Assembly (NCBI RefSeq): GCF_900155545.1
Contig: NZ_LT732526.1
Span: 3,744,286 to 3,808,285 of the forward strand
From: Clostridium sp. Marseille-P2415
Lineage (GTDB): Bacteria > Bacillota > Clostridia > Lachnospirales > Lachnospiraceae
Reading direction: 5' to 3'
DNA length: 64,000 bases
Part shown: positions 9,926-18,331 of the stretch, in pieces
How positions within the stretch are numbered: position 1 is the first letter of the stretch
Layout: every line of letters starts with the position of its first letter
Position numbers and translations under genes: made by a program
Notes under the pieces: generated by a model
Told to the model about the DNA's origin: nothing
What the model saw: only the letters and a program-made list of their open reading frames with translations
The model's database searches: none

Positions 9926-11754
9926 TTAAAAAAAACCTGATCTGCCTTATGTCGGATTCCAAAAAGTATATTGTCCATAATGTCCTGTGGCAGTGGCTGG
10001 CCCTTTGGGCCTCGATTGCCGTCATGACGGCAGCGGGACGGCTTTTTGAGAAGGGTTACGGGGGACAGCTGACAGAAGGAAGCGTGGCGGTATCCGCAGG
10101 GGTGATCCTGCTGGCGGTCCTCGGGCGCATGGTCTGCAGCCGGAGGGCGGCCCTGGCTTCTGATCTGGCGGGAAGTGACATAAAACGGGAATTAAGAAAG
10201 CGGCTGTATGAAAAACTGATGGTTTTGGGAGCTGCTTATCACGAAAAGGTCCCTACGGCCGAGGCCGTACAGGTGGCAGTGGAGGGAGTGGAGCAGCTGG
10301 AAGTCTATTTTGGCAGGTATCTTCCCCAGCTTTTTTACAGTCTACTGGCCCCTCTCACGTTGTTTTTTGTCCTGTCTTTTATTAGCTTTAAAGCCAGTTT
10401 GGTTCTGCTCCTCTGTGTTCCGTTAATCCCTCTGACGATCATAGCAGTGCAAAAGGCTGCAAAGAAGCTGCTGAACAAATACTGGGGAATTTACACAGAA
10501 CTGGGAGACAGTTTTCTGGAGAATCTACAGGGGCTTACCACGCTTAAGATTTATCAGGCAGACGGGGATAAGGCAGCGAAGATGGATGAAGAGGCGGAGC
10601 ATTTCCGGAAAATCACCATGAAGGTCCTGATGATGCAGCTTAATTCCATTATTGTCATGGATGTGGTGGCCTACGGCGGGGCGGCCATCGGCATGATAGT
10701 CACGGTCCGGGAATATCTGGCAGGAAGTCTGGGGCTGGGAGGTGCTATGACCATTATTCTGCTGTCTTCCGAATTTTTTATCCCGATGCGCCTTCTGGGG
10801 TCATTTTTCCATATTGCCATGAACGGCATAGCTGCATCGGACAAGCTCTTTGGGATATTGGACATACCGGTTGAAAAAAGAGGGGAAAAGGAGCTGGAAA
10901 ACGGGCCGGTGGAAATCACCATGCGTTCTGTAGAATTTTCCTATGTACCGGAACGAAAGGTTTTAGATAAGGTGTCCCTGAAGCTTCCGGAGCAGGGCAT
11001 GGTATCTCTGGCGGGGCTTTCCGGCTGCGGAAAAAGCACCGTCGCTTCTCTGCTGACAGGCAAGAACAGGAATTACCGGGGAGAGATCCGGTTAAATGGC
11101 CTGGAGCTGTCAGATATCTCAGAAGAAAGCCTCATGTCCCATGTGACGCTGGTCAGCCATAACAGCTATATTTTTAAGGGAACTGTGGAGGACAATTTAA
11201 GGATGGCGGCACCGGAGGCGGGAAAAGAAGAGATGGAGGAGGTTTTAAAGGAAGTGAAGCTTTATGATTTTCTGATGGAGCAGAAGGGCCTTAAGACAGA
11301 GCTTGGGGAACGGGGCTCCAACTTATCAGGAGGCCAGAGCCAGAGACTTGCCCTGGCCAGGGCGCTGCTTCACGATACGCCGGTATACATATTTGATGAA
11401 GCCACCTCAAACATAGACGCAGAAAGCGAAAACCAGATCATGGCGGTAATCAAAAAGCTGGCCGGCCGGCGGAATGTTCTGCTGATTTCCCACCGCCTTG
11501 CAAATGTGGTTGATTCCGGCAGGATATATGTTTTAGAGGAAGGCAGGATTGCGGAAGAGGGGAATCATGAGGAGCTGCTTAAGAGAAACGGTGTATATGC
11601 AGGACTCTATCTGGGGCAGAAAGCGCTGGAGGAGTATGCTTCGGGAACTGATCTGGAGCAGGAGAAGCCGGATTGCTTGACCGACGGACGAAAGGGCAGG
11701 GAACGGAAAATAACACGGAAACCTGCGGAAAAAGGGGGAGTGCGGTATGCATAG
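9922..11754 (+). CDS. CydD-like ABC exporter, fused membrane and ATPase domains
   Basis: A 610-residue half-transporter: six membrane helices (residues about 20-330), then an ATPase domain with Walker A 'GLSGCGKST', signature 'NLSGGQSQRLALARAL' and Walker B 'VYIFDEAT'. The membrane part resembles CydD, including 'YFGRYLPQL' and the 'EFFIPMRLLGSFFH' helix. CydDC was described as a cysteine/glutathione exporter needed for cytochrome bd assembly and, from later structural work, as a heme transporter. The start is the ATG at 9922 that overlaps the DUF454 stop; an upstream in-frame ATG at 9790 only reads through that gene. It overlaps the next gene by 8 bases. No cytochrome bd gene is in the window, so I avoid a firm cydD symbol. 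Confidence 0.85.
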   Translation: MIKKNLICLMSDSKKYIVHNVLWQWLALWASIAVMTAAGRLFEKGYGGQLTEGSVAVSAGVILLAVLGRMVCSRRAALASDLAGSDIKRELRKRLYEKLMVLGAAYHEKVPTAEAVQVAVEGVEQLEVYFGRYLPQLFYSLLAPLTLFFVLSFISFKASLVLLLCVPLIPLTIIAVQKAAKKLLNKYWGIYTELGDSFLENLQGLTTLKIYQADGDKAAKMDEEAEHFRKITMKVLMMQLNSIIVMDVVAYGGAAIGMIVTVREYLAGSLGLGGAMTIILLSSEFFIPMRLLGSFFHIAMNGIAASDKLFGILDIPVEKRGEKELENGPVEITMRSVEFSYVPERKVLDKVSLKLPEQGMVSLAGLSGCGKSTVASLLTGKNRNYRGEIRLNGLELSDISEESLMSHVTLVSHNSYIFKGTVEDNLRMAAPEAGKEEMEEVLKEVKLYDFLMEQKGLKTELGERGSNLSGGQSQRLALARALLHDTPVYIFDEATSNIDAESENQIMAVIKKLAGRRNVLLISHRLANVVDSGRIYVLEEGRIAEEGNHEELLKRNGVYAGLYLGQKALEEYASGTDLEQEKPDCLTDGRKGRERKITRKPAEKGGVRYA

Positions 11755-13420
11755 CCGAAGATCAGGGATCCGGATTATGGCGCAGTTAATGAGGCTGGTA
11801 AAGCCGCTTCTGCTGATCGTTGGGCTGGCGGTCACCCTGGGAGTCCTGGGATATTTATGTGCCATCTTCCTGACCATATCGGCCGTTGCCGGAATCCTTA
11901 CAGTTCTTGGATTTTCTCCGCCTCCCGTATTTCCGGGTTCCTTAAAGCAGATCTTTATGATGATGGCAGTTCTGGCAGTACTCAGGGGCGCGTTCCACTA
12001 TGGGGAGCAGGAGTGCAACCATTATATTGCATTCAAACTGCTGGCGGTCCTTCGCCACCGGGTCTTTGAGGCTCTGCGCAGACTTTGCCCTGCAAAGCTG
12101 GAAGGGCGGGACAGGGGAAATTTGATTTCCATTATTACCAGTGATATAGAGCTTTTAGAGGTGTTCTACGCCCATACCATTTCCCCGGTCTGCATTGCAT
12201 TTGTTACCAGCCTTATTATGGTGATTTTTATGGGCAGCTTCCATCCTGTCTGCGGCCTGGCGGCATTGGCGGGCTATGTAACGGTTGGGGTGATCCTTCC
12301 TGTCTGGAATTCCCGGAAAGGGGCAAAGACCGGTATGGAGTATCGGGATCAGTTCGGAAGGATGAACAGCTTTATTCTGGACAGCCTCCGGGGACTGGGG
12401 GAAACCATACAGTACGGCCAGGGAAGCAGACGCCTGTCTCAGCTTAAAGAGGGATCGTACCATCTGTCTGAGCGTCAAAAGCGGTTAAAGGAACTGGAAG
12501 GCAGCTCCGGGGCAGTTACAGGAGCCTGCATTACCCTGTTTTCCTTTTTTATGCTGTTTTTGACCCTGTGGCTGTATGAGAACAATGTCCTGGAGTTTGA
12601 CGGCGCGGTGCTGGTGACCGTTGCCATGATGGGATCCTTCGGACCGGTAACAGCTCTATCCAGCTTATCCAACAATTTAAACCAGACTTTGGCCTGCGGG
12701 GAGCGGGTCTTATCCGTTTTGGAGGAGGAGCCTCAGGTAAAGGAGGTATACGGGAAGGCGGAAAGCACATTTTCCGGGGCAGCCTTTGTAGATGTGACCT
12801 TTGCTTACGGGGCTGAAACGGTTTTAAAGGGGATTTCCATGGAGCTCCCTGAGAACCAGATCATCGGAATCCACGGAAAAAGCGGTTCCGGGAAATCCAC
12901 GCTGTTAAAGCTTTTGATGAGATTCTGGGATGTACAGAAAGGAGCTGTTCTCGTCTCCGGACGGGATGTGCGGAACATCAACACCGTTGATTTAAGAAAA
13001 ATGGAAAGCTTTGTGACCCAGGATACGGTATTGTTTCACGATACCATTGCAAATAATATCGCAGTTGGAAAACCCGGGGCTTCCAGGGAGGAAATCATGG
13101 AAGCGGCAAAGAAAGCCTCCATCCATGATTTCATAGAGGCTTTGCCCGGCGGGTATGATACCGAAGTGGGAGAGCTGGGAGACCGCTTATCCGGAGGGGA
13201 ACGCCAGAGGATCGGGCTTGCAAGAGCGTTCCTTCACGATTCCCCCCTGCTTTTGTTAGATGAGCCTACCAGCAATCTGGACAGTCTCAATGAGGGAATT
13301 ATTTTAAAATCCTTAAAGGAAGAAAGGAAAGACCGGACAGTGGTTTTGGTATCCCACAGGAGGTCCACAATGAGTATCGCAGAAAAGGTCTGGAAAATGA
13401 CTGGGGACCGGGGATCCTGA
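11747..13420 (+). CDS. CydC-like ABC exporter, partner of the preceding gene
   Basis: A 557-residue half-transporter whose membrane part has the CydC landmarks: 'RGAFHYGEQECNHYIAFKLLA', 'LRHRVFEALRRLCPA' and 'GNLISIITSDIELLE'. The ATPase domain shows Walker A 'GKSGSGKST', signature 'LSGGERQRIGLARAF' and Walker B 'LLLLDEPTSNLD'. It starts at ATG 11747, overlapping the upstream gene by 8 bases, so the two probably assemble as a CydDC-like heterodimer. Placement directly downstream of a NEAT receptor and a FecCD importer makes heme, or a thiol that keeps heme reduced, a reasonable substrate; this is inference from context. Confidence 0.85.
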   Translation: MHSRRSGIRIMAQLMRLVKPLLLIVGLAVTLGVLGYLCAIFLTISAVAGILTVLGFSPPPVFPGSLKQIFMMMAVLAVLRGAFHYGEQECNHYIAFKLLAVLRHRVFEALRRLCPAKLEGRDRGNLISIITSDIELLEVFYAHTISPVCIAFVTSLIMVIFMGSFHPVCGLAALAGYVTVGVILPVWNSRKGAKTGMEYRDQFGRMNSFILDSLRGLGETIQYGQGSRRLSQLKEGSYHLSERQKRLKELEGSSGAVTGACITLFSFFMLFLTLWLYENNVLEFDGAVLVTVAMMGSFGPVTALSSLSNNLNQTLACGERVLSVLEEEPQVKEVYGKAESTFSGAAFVDVTFAYGAETVLKGISMELPENQIIGIHGKSGSGKSTLLKLLMRFWDVQKGAVLVSGRDVRNINTVDLRKMESFVTQDTVLFHDTIANNIAVGKPGASREEIMEAAKKASIHDFIEALPGGYDTEVGELGDRLSGGERQRIGLARAFLHDSPLLLLDEPTSNLDSLNEGIILKSLKEERKDRTVVLVSHRRSTMSIAEKVWKMTGDRGS

Positions 13421-13504
13421 GGGATGACCGGAGTAAAATCCCGGACAGATATGTGCCGCTTTGTGATAAAATTTTTCATTAGCTTATATATTTTCTTGGC
13501 CCAA

Positions 13505-13563
13505 TTGACTTGTGAGGATTGCAGTAGTAGTATAAAAACAGCAAAAAGTTAGCACAAACTAAC
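13505..13563 (+). promoter_or_regulatory. Promoter with a downstream GTTAG-N6-CTAAC operator-like repeat
   Basis: TTGACT (13505-13510), a 17-base spacer and TAGTAT (13528-13533) form a good vegetative promoter for the methyltransferase gene, with a start near 13540. An inverted repeat GTTAG-N6-CTAAC (13548-13563) lies at about +9 to +24, and a third GGTTAG occurs at 13574-13579. This is where a repressor could bind. No matching regulator is encoded next to it. Confidence 0.5.
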
Positions 13564-13595
13564 CAAAAAGTGAGGTTAGAAGGGAGCGGTAAGTT

Positions 13596-14402
13596 ATGAT
13601 GATGAATCTGGGAGATGTTCAGGAAACCATGCTGATTCCGCTGGCTGTCAAAGCGAATGAAACGCTTCGTCCCAATGCCAGGATCCACGATGATAAAGCA
13701 TTGCATATTATTAAGTCTCTGGGCATTGATACTTCAAAGTATGATAAATTTATGAGTCACGAAGGCGTTGTGGCAAGAACGATAATGTTTGATAAGGAGG
13801 TTAAGTCATATCTGGACCAGTATCCGTATGCCGTATGCATTAATCTGGGATGCGGCCTGGATGATCGTTTTTCCAGGGTCGATAATGGAAAACTTTTGTG
13901 GTATGACCTCGATCTTCCGGACTCCATTCAGGTCCGCAGCCGTTTTTTTGAAGATAATAAGAGGGTGACAATGATCGCCGGTTCTGTTTTGGAGCCTGGC
14001 TGGGCCGGTCAGGTGGAAAAGGGGAGAAAAGCGATTATTATTGCGGAAGGTTTGCTGATGTATTTTAAACAGGAAGATGTAAAAAAGCTGCTTTCCATTA
14101 TAACGGAACATTTCCTGGACTTTGTGATAATCGCCGAGTTAATGCATCCGTTTGCGGCAAAAGGCAGTAAGCATCACGATACGGTGAAAAATACAAAGGC
14201 TACGTTTAAGTGGGGAACCAAAACCGGGCATGAGCTGGAGAAACTGTGTCCGGGTCTTAAATTGGTTAAAGAAGACAGCTTTAATGTTGTTATGAAAACA
14301 TTTACTTTCCGGGGACGGTTATTTTCCTTAATTCCGGGCGTAAAAGACTGCAATGACCGTCTGGCAGTCTTTGAATGGGGAAACAGCCGGCAGCCTCTTT
14401 AA
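13596..14402 (+). CDS. LCM-family (Tcmp/PPM1-like) SAM-dependent methyltransferase
   Basis: The 268-residue protein fits the leucine carboxyl methyltransferase-like family (PF04072). It has the SAM-binding 'NLGCGLDDRF' (residues 83-92), 'LWYDLDLPDSIQVR' with the acidic residue that binds the SAM ribose, and 'IIAEGLLMYFKQEDV', typical of the family. In bacteria these enzymes methylate small-molecule hydroxyl or carboxyl groups, often in secondary metabolism; the substrate here is unknown. ATG 13596 follows AGGGAG (13581-13586). It has its own promoter and shares a convergent terminator with fprA, so it is probably monocistronic. Confidence 0.8.
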   Translation: MMMNLGDVQETMLIPLAVKANETLRPNARIHDDKALHIIKSLGIDTSKYDKFMSHEGVVARTIMFDKEVKSYLDQYPYAVCINLGCGLDDRFSRVDNGKLLWYDLDLPDSIQVRSRFFEDNKRVTMIAGSVLEPGWAGQVEKGRKAIIIAEGLLMYFKQEDVKKLLSIITEHFLDFVIIAELMHPFAAKGSKHHDTVKNTKATFKWGTKTGHELEKLCPGLKLVKEDSFNVVMKTFTFRGRLFSLIPGVKDCNDRLAVFEWGNSRQPL

Positions 14403-14494
14403 ACTGCAGACACAAAGATCTGACGGTCAGCTTTGTGGCTTAACTGCAAAAAGGGGCTGGTCAGTACCGGGCTGGGGATCCGTTATAAACAGGA

Positions 14495-14532
14495 AAACAG
14501 GCCTATGGAACATGAGTTTCATAGGCCTGTTT
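14495..14532. terminator. Bidirectional terminator between the methyltransferase and fprA
   Basis: AAACAGGCCTATG (14495-14507) pairs perfectly over 13 bp with CATAGGCCTGTTT (14520-14532). The A-run on the left and T-run on the right allow termination in both directions. It lies between the convergent methyltransferase (+) and flavodiiron (-) genes. Confidence 0.8.
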
Positions 14533-14533
14533 A

Positions 14534-15721
14534 CTATTCACAAAGCGCCTTTGCTATCTCTGCAGCCTTATTAAAATCTTCCTCTTCCGGATTCCACAAG
14601 CACTTAGCTTCCTCCTCAATCACTGCAAATCCTGCATCGGTCAGCCTTTCCCGAAGAACCTTTGTACCCTCTCCGCTCCATCCATAGCAACCGAATACGG
14701 CAGCCCTCTTGCCCTTAAATCTCAGTTCCTTTAAGAAATCAAGCCATCCCCCTACGGAAGAAAGCACGCTTCCTCCAACGGTCGGAGAGCCTAAAGCAAT
14801 CGCCTTGGATTTAAACACCTCCGTCATGATGTCATTCTTATTTGTTTTAGAAATATTATAGATCATCACTCTTGTATCTGGTGAAATCTGTGCGATTTCG
14901 GCACTGATCTTGTGAGCAAGTTGTTTTGTCCCCTCCCACATGGTATCATAAACAATGGTGATCTGATCTTCCTGATAGTTCTGTGACCATTCATAATATT
15001 TTTCCACAATCTGCAGGGGATTATCTCTCCAGATTGAGCCGTGGCTGGTAGCGATGATGTCAATGGGCAGGTTCAGTCCTTTTATTTCCTCAATTTTCTT
15101 TTTAACAAGAGTTGAAAACGGAGTTAATATATTGGCATAATACTTCAAAGCCTCTTCCCAGAGCCGGCACTGGTCGGCTTTATCATTGAATAATTCTTCC
15201 ACAGCAAAATGCTGTCCAAAAGCATCATTGGAAAAGAGTATGTTATCTCCCGTCATATAAGTAGCCATGCTGTCCGGCCAGTGAAGCATTTTCATCTCAA
15301 CAAAGATAAGCTTCTTGCCATTTCCGATATCAATGGAATCCCCTGTTTTCACAACTTTATAATTCCACTCCGGGTGATGATATTGTCCGGTAAGTGATTT
15401 TACTCCGTTTGCCGTACAATAGATAGGAGCATCGGGTATTTTTTCCATCAGTTCCGGAAGAGAACCGCTATGGTCGATCTCCCCATGATTTGCAACAATA
15501 AAATCAATCTCTTTTAAGTCGATTTCTTTTTCCAGATTGTCTATAAACTCTGTGGAATGCGGCTTCCAGACGGTATCGATCAGGACAGTCTTTTCTTCTT
15601 TAATTAAATAAGCGTTCTGGCTCGAACCGTGATTAATGGAATAGTCTGCCCCATGGAAGGATTCCAGTTCCCAATCCATAATTCCAACCCAGTAAACATT
15701 ATTTTTCACAAGTTTCTTCAT
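14534..15721 (-). CDS. fprA: Flavodiiron protein (O2/NO reductase)
   Basis: A 395-residue type A flavodiiron protein. An N-terminal metallo-beta-lactamase domain (1-245) holds the diiron ligands H79-x-E81-x-D83-H84 in 'NHGEIDHSG', with further ligands in 'LHWPDS' and 'SNDAFGQHF'. A C-terminal flavodoxin domain (from about 255) begins 'ITIVYDTMWEGT'. The protein reduces O2 to water and/or NO to N2O in the cytoplasm of anaerobes, with electrons usually delivered by rubredoxin. There is no fused rubredoxin domain. It starts 2 bases after the ric stop, so both lie in one operon behind the Fnr-type promoter at 16.48-16.53 kb. Confidence 0.93.
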   Translation of the reverse strand: MKKLVKNNVYWVGIMDWELESFHGADYSINHGSSQNAYLIKEEKTVLIDTVWKPHSTEFIDNLEKEIDLKEIDFIVANHGEIDHSGSLPELMEKIPDAPIYCTANGVKSLTGQYHHPEWNYKVVKTGDSIDIGNGKKLIFVEMKMLHWPDSMATYMTGDNILFSNDAFGQHFAVEELFNDKADQCRLWEEALKYYANILTPFSTLVKKKIEEIKGLNLPIDIIATSHGSIWRDNPLQIVEKYYEWSQNYQEDQITIVYDTMWEGTKQLAHKISAEIAQISPDTRVMIYNISKTNKNDIMTEVFKSKAIALGSPTVGGSVLSSVGGWLDFLKELRFKGKRAAVFGCYGWSGEGTKVLRERLTDAGFAVIEEEAKCLWNPEEEDFNKAAEIAKALCE

Positions 15722-15723
15722 AA

Positions 15724-16422
15724 TTATATTCCTCCTTCATATTTTTGAAATAGCAATGAGTTTTCTGTAAATATGTGAATATAAATGTCCTTGATCAATT
15801 CCTGAAGCTTTTGAAAGACCAGATGGTAAGAGGCACAGCCGTCCTCCGGCACTGTAAAATCATTGGTGCGGAACGCGATTTCTTTTATCAGATTTCCGGC
15901 CGCTTCATGTTCATCTTCCAGCTCTTTCACATATCCGCCGTCACTTTTCCCGGAGAAACTTTTTTTCATATAGGGGAAAATCAGTTTTTCTTCCTTGGCA
16001 AAATGCTCCTGAAGTTCTTTTCTCAGATCCGAAAAAAGTCCATGGAGGGGAACCAGCTGCTTATGATGGTGCTCATAATGAGCAAGCAGGACTTTATTGA
16101 TCAATTCATCGATTTCCGTAAGAAGTATTCTCTCTTTTGCATGATGAGTAGCAATGATATAATCAATAAGGTCAGGAACCGCCATCTCTGTTAACCGTTC
16201 TATGGCCAGTACCTGTCCGCTGTCTGGTTCGTGAACTGCTTTCACAAGCTTTTTATTTAACAGTTCGATAAAGCTTTTTGAGTCAATACCAAGTTCTCGT
16301 ACCGCGTCTTCTAAAATATCTTTTCCGCCGCAGCAATAATCAATGTGAAAATCATTAAAAATATCAACTGCTCTTGGATATGCCTTAATCACATCGGTTA
16401 TCTTCATTTTATTTGTAATCAT
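15724..16422 (-). CDS. ric: RIC iron-sulfur cluster repair diiron protein (ScdA/YtfE family)
   Basis: A 232-residue RIC protein. The N-terminal domain (about 1-65) contains the signature 'FNDFHIDYCCGG'. The hemerythrin-like four-helix domain carries the histidine ligands in 'YIIATHHAKE', 'HYEHHHKQL', 'LQEHFAKEE' and 'LEDEHEAAG'. RIC proteins repair Fe-S clusters damaged by NO or oxidants. Pairing with flavodiiron fprA directly downstream gives a simple NO/O2 defence operon. Expression is probably under the Crp/Fnr-type site just upstream. Confidence 0.93.
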   Translation of the reverse strand: MITNKMKITDVIKAYPRAVDIFNDFHIDYCCGGKDILEDAVRELGIDSKSFIELLNKKLVKAVHEPDSGQVLAIERLTEMAVPDLIDYIIATHHAKERILLTEIDELINKVLLAHYEHHHKQLVPLHGLFSDLRKELQEHFAKEEKLIFPYMKKSFSGKSDGGYVKELEDEHEAAGNLIKEIAFRTNDFTVPEDGCASYHLVFQKLQELIKDIYIHIFTENSLLFQKYEGGI

Positions 16423-16478
16423 ATTTGACCTCCCTTTCTCTGAGCTCTTCGTTTTTTCGAAACCAGATGTTCTTTTTG

Positions 16479-16526
16479 TAAGGCTAGTATAACCAGGAAA
16501 GAGAAAGAAAAATGTGATTTAAATCA
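16479..16526 (-). promoter_or_regulatory. ric-fprA promoter with Fnr/Crp-type palindrome centred at -41.5
   Basis: On the minus strand TATACT lies at 16491-16486, predicting a start near 16479. The perfect palindrome TGATTTAAATCA (16515-16526) is centred between 16520 and 16521, exactly -41.5 from that start. This is the position of a class II Crp/Fnr activator site, and there is no good -35 box, as expected for an activated promoter. The half-site TGATT matches Fnr-type targets. The candidate activator is the Crp/Fnr gene directly upstream. The start site is predicted, not mapped. Confidence 0.7.
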
Positions 16527-16544
16527 TTATTTGAATGTTTTTTA

Positions 16545-17234
16545 TTAATTTCCGTTTTCAAAAACATCTCTTAAAATATCTTTGTTCCGGATGAGGACCT
16601 TTCGGTTCCCCTCCAGTCCAATGGCCCCCTCCATGCGAAGCTCCCCCAGCTTTCTGCTGATGGTCTCCCTTCTGACGTTTATATATGCAGATATATCATC
16701 TCTGGTCAATTCAATGGTTTTACTTTTAATTCTATTGCTTCTAAATAAAAGAAAACCGGCGACCCTTGCTTTGGCATCGTTTACGGATAATAATTGCACC
16801 AGCTCATTGGCTAATGACAGTTTCTGCCCTACTACGTTTAATATTTTAATTCCTATTTCAGGCCTTTTTAAAATCAGATTCTGGATGTCTGCCAAAGAAA
16901 TCAGACATACCCCGCTTTCCTCCAAGGCAATGGCATTTGCTTCAAACGCTTTTCCTCCGAATATATTCTGCTCTCCATAGATTTCGCCTTCTCCCAGTAT
17001 ATCGAGAACATACTCTTTTCCTTCAAAGGAATAGTGGTTAATCTTTATTTTTCCATAGCGGATAACCAGTATTTTATCCGCCGGGTCATACTCATGAAAA
17101 ACTGTTTCTCCTTTTTTGTAATCCAGATGCTGCGTTTTTGATATCAGTTCCTTTTGTTCTTCTAAAGAGAGAGACTGAAAAAGGGGGATTTTGGAAGTAC
17201 ATAATTTGCTGCAGCAATTGCATTGATGTTCCAT
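16545..17234 (-). CDS. Crp/Fnr-family regulator with N-terminal cysteine cluster
   Basis: A 229-residue Crp/Fnr regulator. Residues 5-12 form a C-x-C-C-x3-C cluster, suited to an Fe-S or metal sensor. A cyclic-nucleotide-binding fold (about 18-110) contains 'GEGEIYGEQNIFGG', followed by a long dimer helix and a C-terminal winged helix with 'ISAYINVRRETISRKLGEL' as recognition region. Fnr-type proteins sense O2 or NO through Fe-S clusters; the sensed signal here is inferred from the cysteines and from the neighbouring ric and fprA. It starts 21 bases after the araC-like gene, so these may be co-transcribed, and it ends just before the palindrome that it probably binds. Confidence 0.85.
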   Translation of the reverse strand: MEHQCNCCSKLCTSKIPLFQSLSLEEQKELISKTQHLDYKKGETVFHEYDPADKILVIRYGKIKINHYSFEGKEYVLDILGEGEIYGEQNIFGGKAFEANAIALEESGVCLISLADIQNLILKRPEIGIKILNVVGQKLSLANELVQLLSVNDAKARVAGFLLFRSNRIKSKTIELTRDDISAYINVRRETISRKLGELRMEGAIGLEGNRKVLIRNKDILRDVFENGN

Positions 17235-17255
17235 ACCGTTCTCCTTTCGGACGTT

Positions 17256-18086
17256 TCATTGTCTTACTTTTTTTCGATATTCAGAGGGGGTCATTCCAGT
17301 AATTTTTTTGAAGACCCGGTTGAAGTTTGTCAGATTAGTAAATCCGGTACGCTGGGCAACTTGGGTAACGTTAAGTTTTGTTTCCATGAATAGACGCTGA
17401 GCATTGATGATGCGTGTATTACTAATATAAGTACCGATTGAGCGGTTCGTATACTTTTTGAACTCATGGCACAGATAGTATTCGTTTATATAGAATCGTG
17501 ATGCAAGATCCCTTAGAGTTATTTCTGATGCATATGCAACATTTATATAGCGTATGATACGGCTTATACGGTCAGATGTATCGTTAATCTGCTTTACCTG
17601 GCTCATGCGTGTGATTTCAAACAGCATCATGTTAAGCAGAGTCTGGATATAGTTATCATGTAGCTGGCCAGGAACTGACTGCTCCTCTAGCATTTCAAAG
17701 ATGTATCGTCTCATTATATGAAGTGTACGTTTGTCAGGCCGGTACATGCCAGTGCTGTTAAAAAGCACATTACTAAGATCAGGATACAGGACTTTCTCTG
17801 GTGTAAAATAGATAACTGTACGGGAGAAAGATACATCCGTATCGCCGTAAGATCTATGTAGTGTCAGGGGTGTAAAAAGCATGAAGTCCCCCGATAATGT
17901 CTTATAAATGCTATCGTCAATAATGTGATACCGTTCACCGTTTTCGAGAAAATATAGTTCAAAATATTCATGATAATGTGACTTTGACATATTATCGTTG
18001 ACACCGGTAATCTGTTCCACTGCGATTTCGGCTGCTTGCCCCATTTGAACTTGTGCGGTATCAATCATTTTTGTATTAACCTCCAT
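17256..18086 (-). CDS. AraC-family regulator with cupin sensor, divergent from the glycosidase cassette
   Basis: A 276-residue regulator. The N-terminal half has the AraC cupin pattern ('SKSHYHEYFELYFLENG'), and the C-terminal 95 residues hold the two helix-turn-helix motifs, including 'FYINEYYLCHEFKKYT' and the family signature 'VAQRTGFTNLTNFNRVFKK'. It is transcribed away from the GH31-esterase-GPH operon across a 245-bp region, the usual layout for a sugar-responsive activator of that operon. The 21-base gap to the downstream Fnr-like gene suggests read-through, possibly incidental. Confidence 0.87.
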   Translation of the reverse strand: MEVNTKMIDTAQVQMGQAAEIAVEQITGVNDNMSKSHYHEYFELYFLENGERYHIIDDSIYKTLSGDFMLFTPLTLHRSYGDTDVSFSRTVIYFTPEKVLYPDLSNVLFNSTGMYRPDKRTLHIMRRYIFEMLEEQSVPGQLHDNYIQTLLNMMLFEITRMSQVKQINDTSDRISRIIRYINVAYASEITLRDLASRFYINEYYLCHEFKKYTNRSIGTYISNTRIINAQRLFMETKLNVTQVAQRTGFTNLTNFNRVFKKITGMTPSEYRKKVRQ

Positions 18087-18331
18087 AAATTGTTGATTGA
18101 GATGTAATTATTTCACTTTTAAATTATAGTGTTACTTTAAATTTATATATCAGTCAGATGGTTGTAACTGGGCTTTACCATTTCCACTTTAACTGCACTG
18201 ATTTCATTCAAGCCCTAATAAGAATAGATCAAGATTTGTAAAATTTCAAGTTATTTACAGCAATATTCGTCTAGAACTTAATATCTTCAATAGATAAAAT
18301 ATGAAATGAGGAAAGAAATGGAGGTAACAAG
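18087..18331. promoter_or_regulatory. Divergent control region between the AraC regulator and the GH31 operon
   Basis: A 245-bp AT-rich region without a coding frame. No strong promoter stands out for the rightward operon; TTTACA near 18252 with an AT-rich -10 about 18 bases on is the best candidate, consistent with activator dependence. GGAGGT at 18320-18325 is the ribosome site of the GH31 gene. No clear AraC half-site pair could be picked by eye. Confidence 0.45.
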
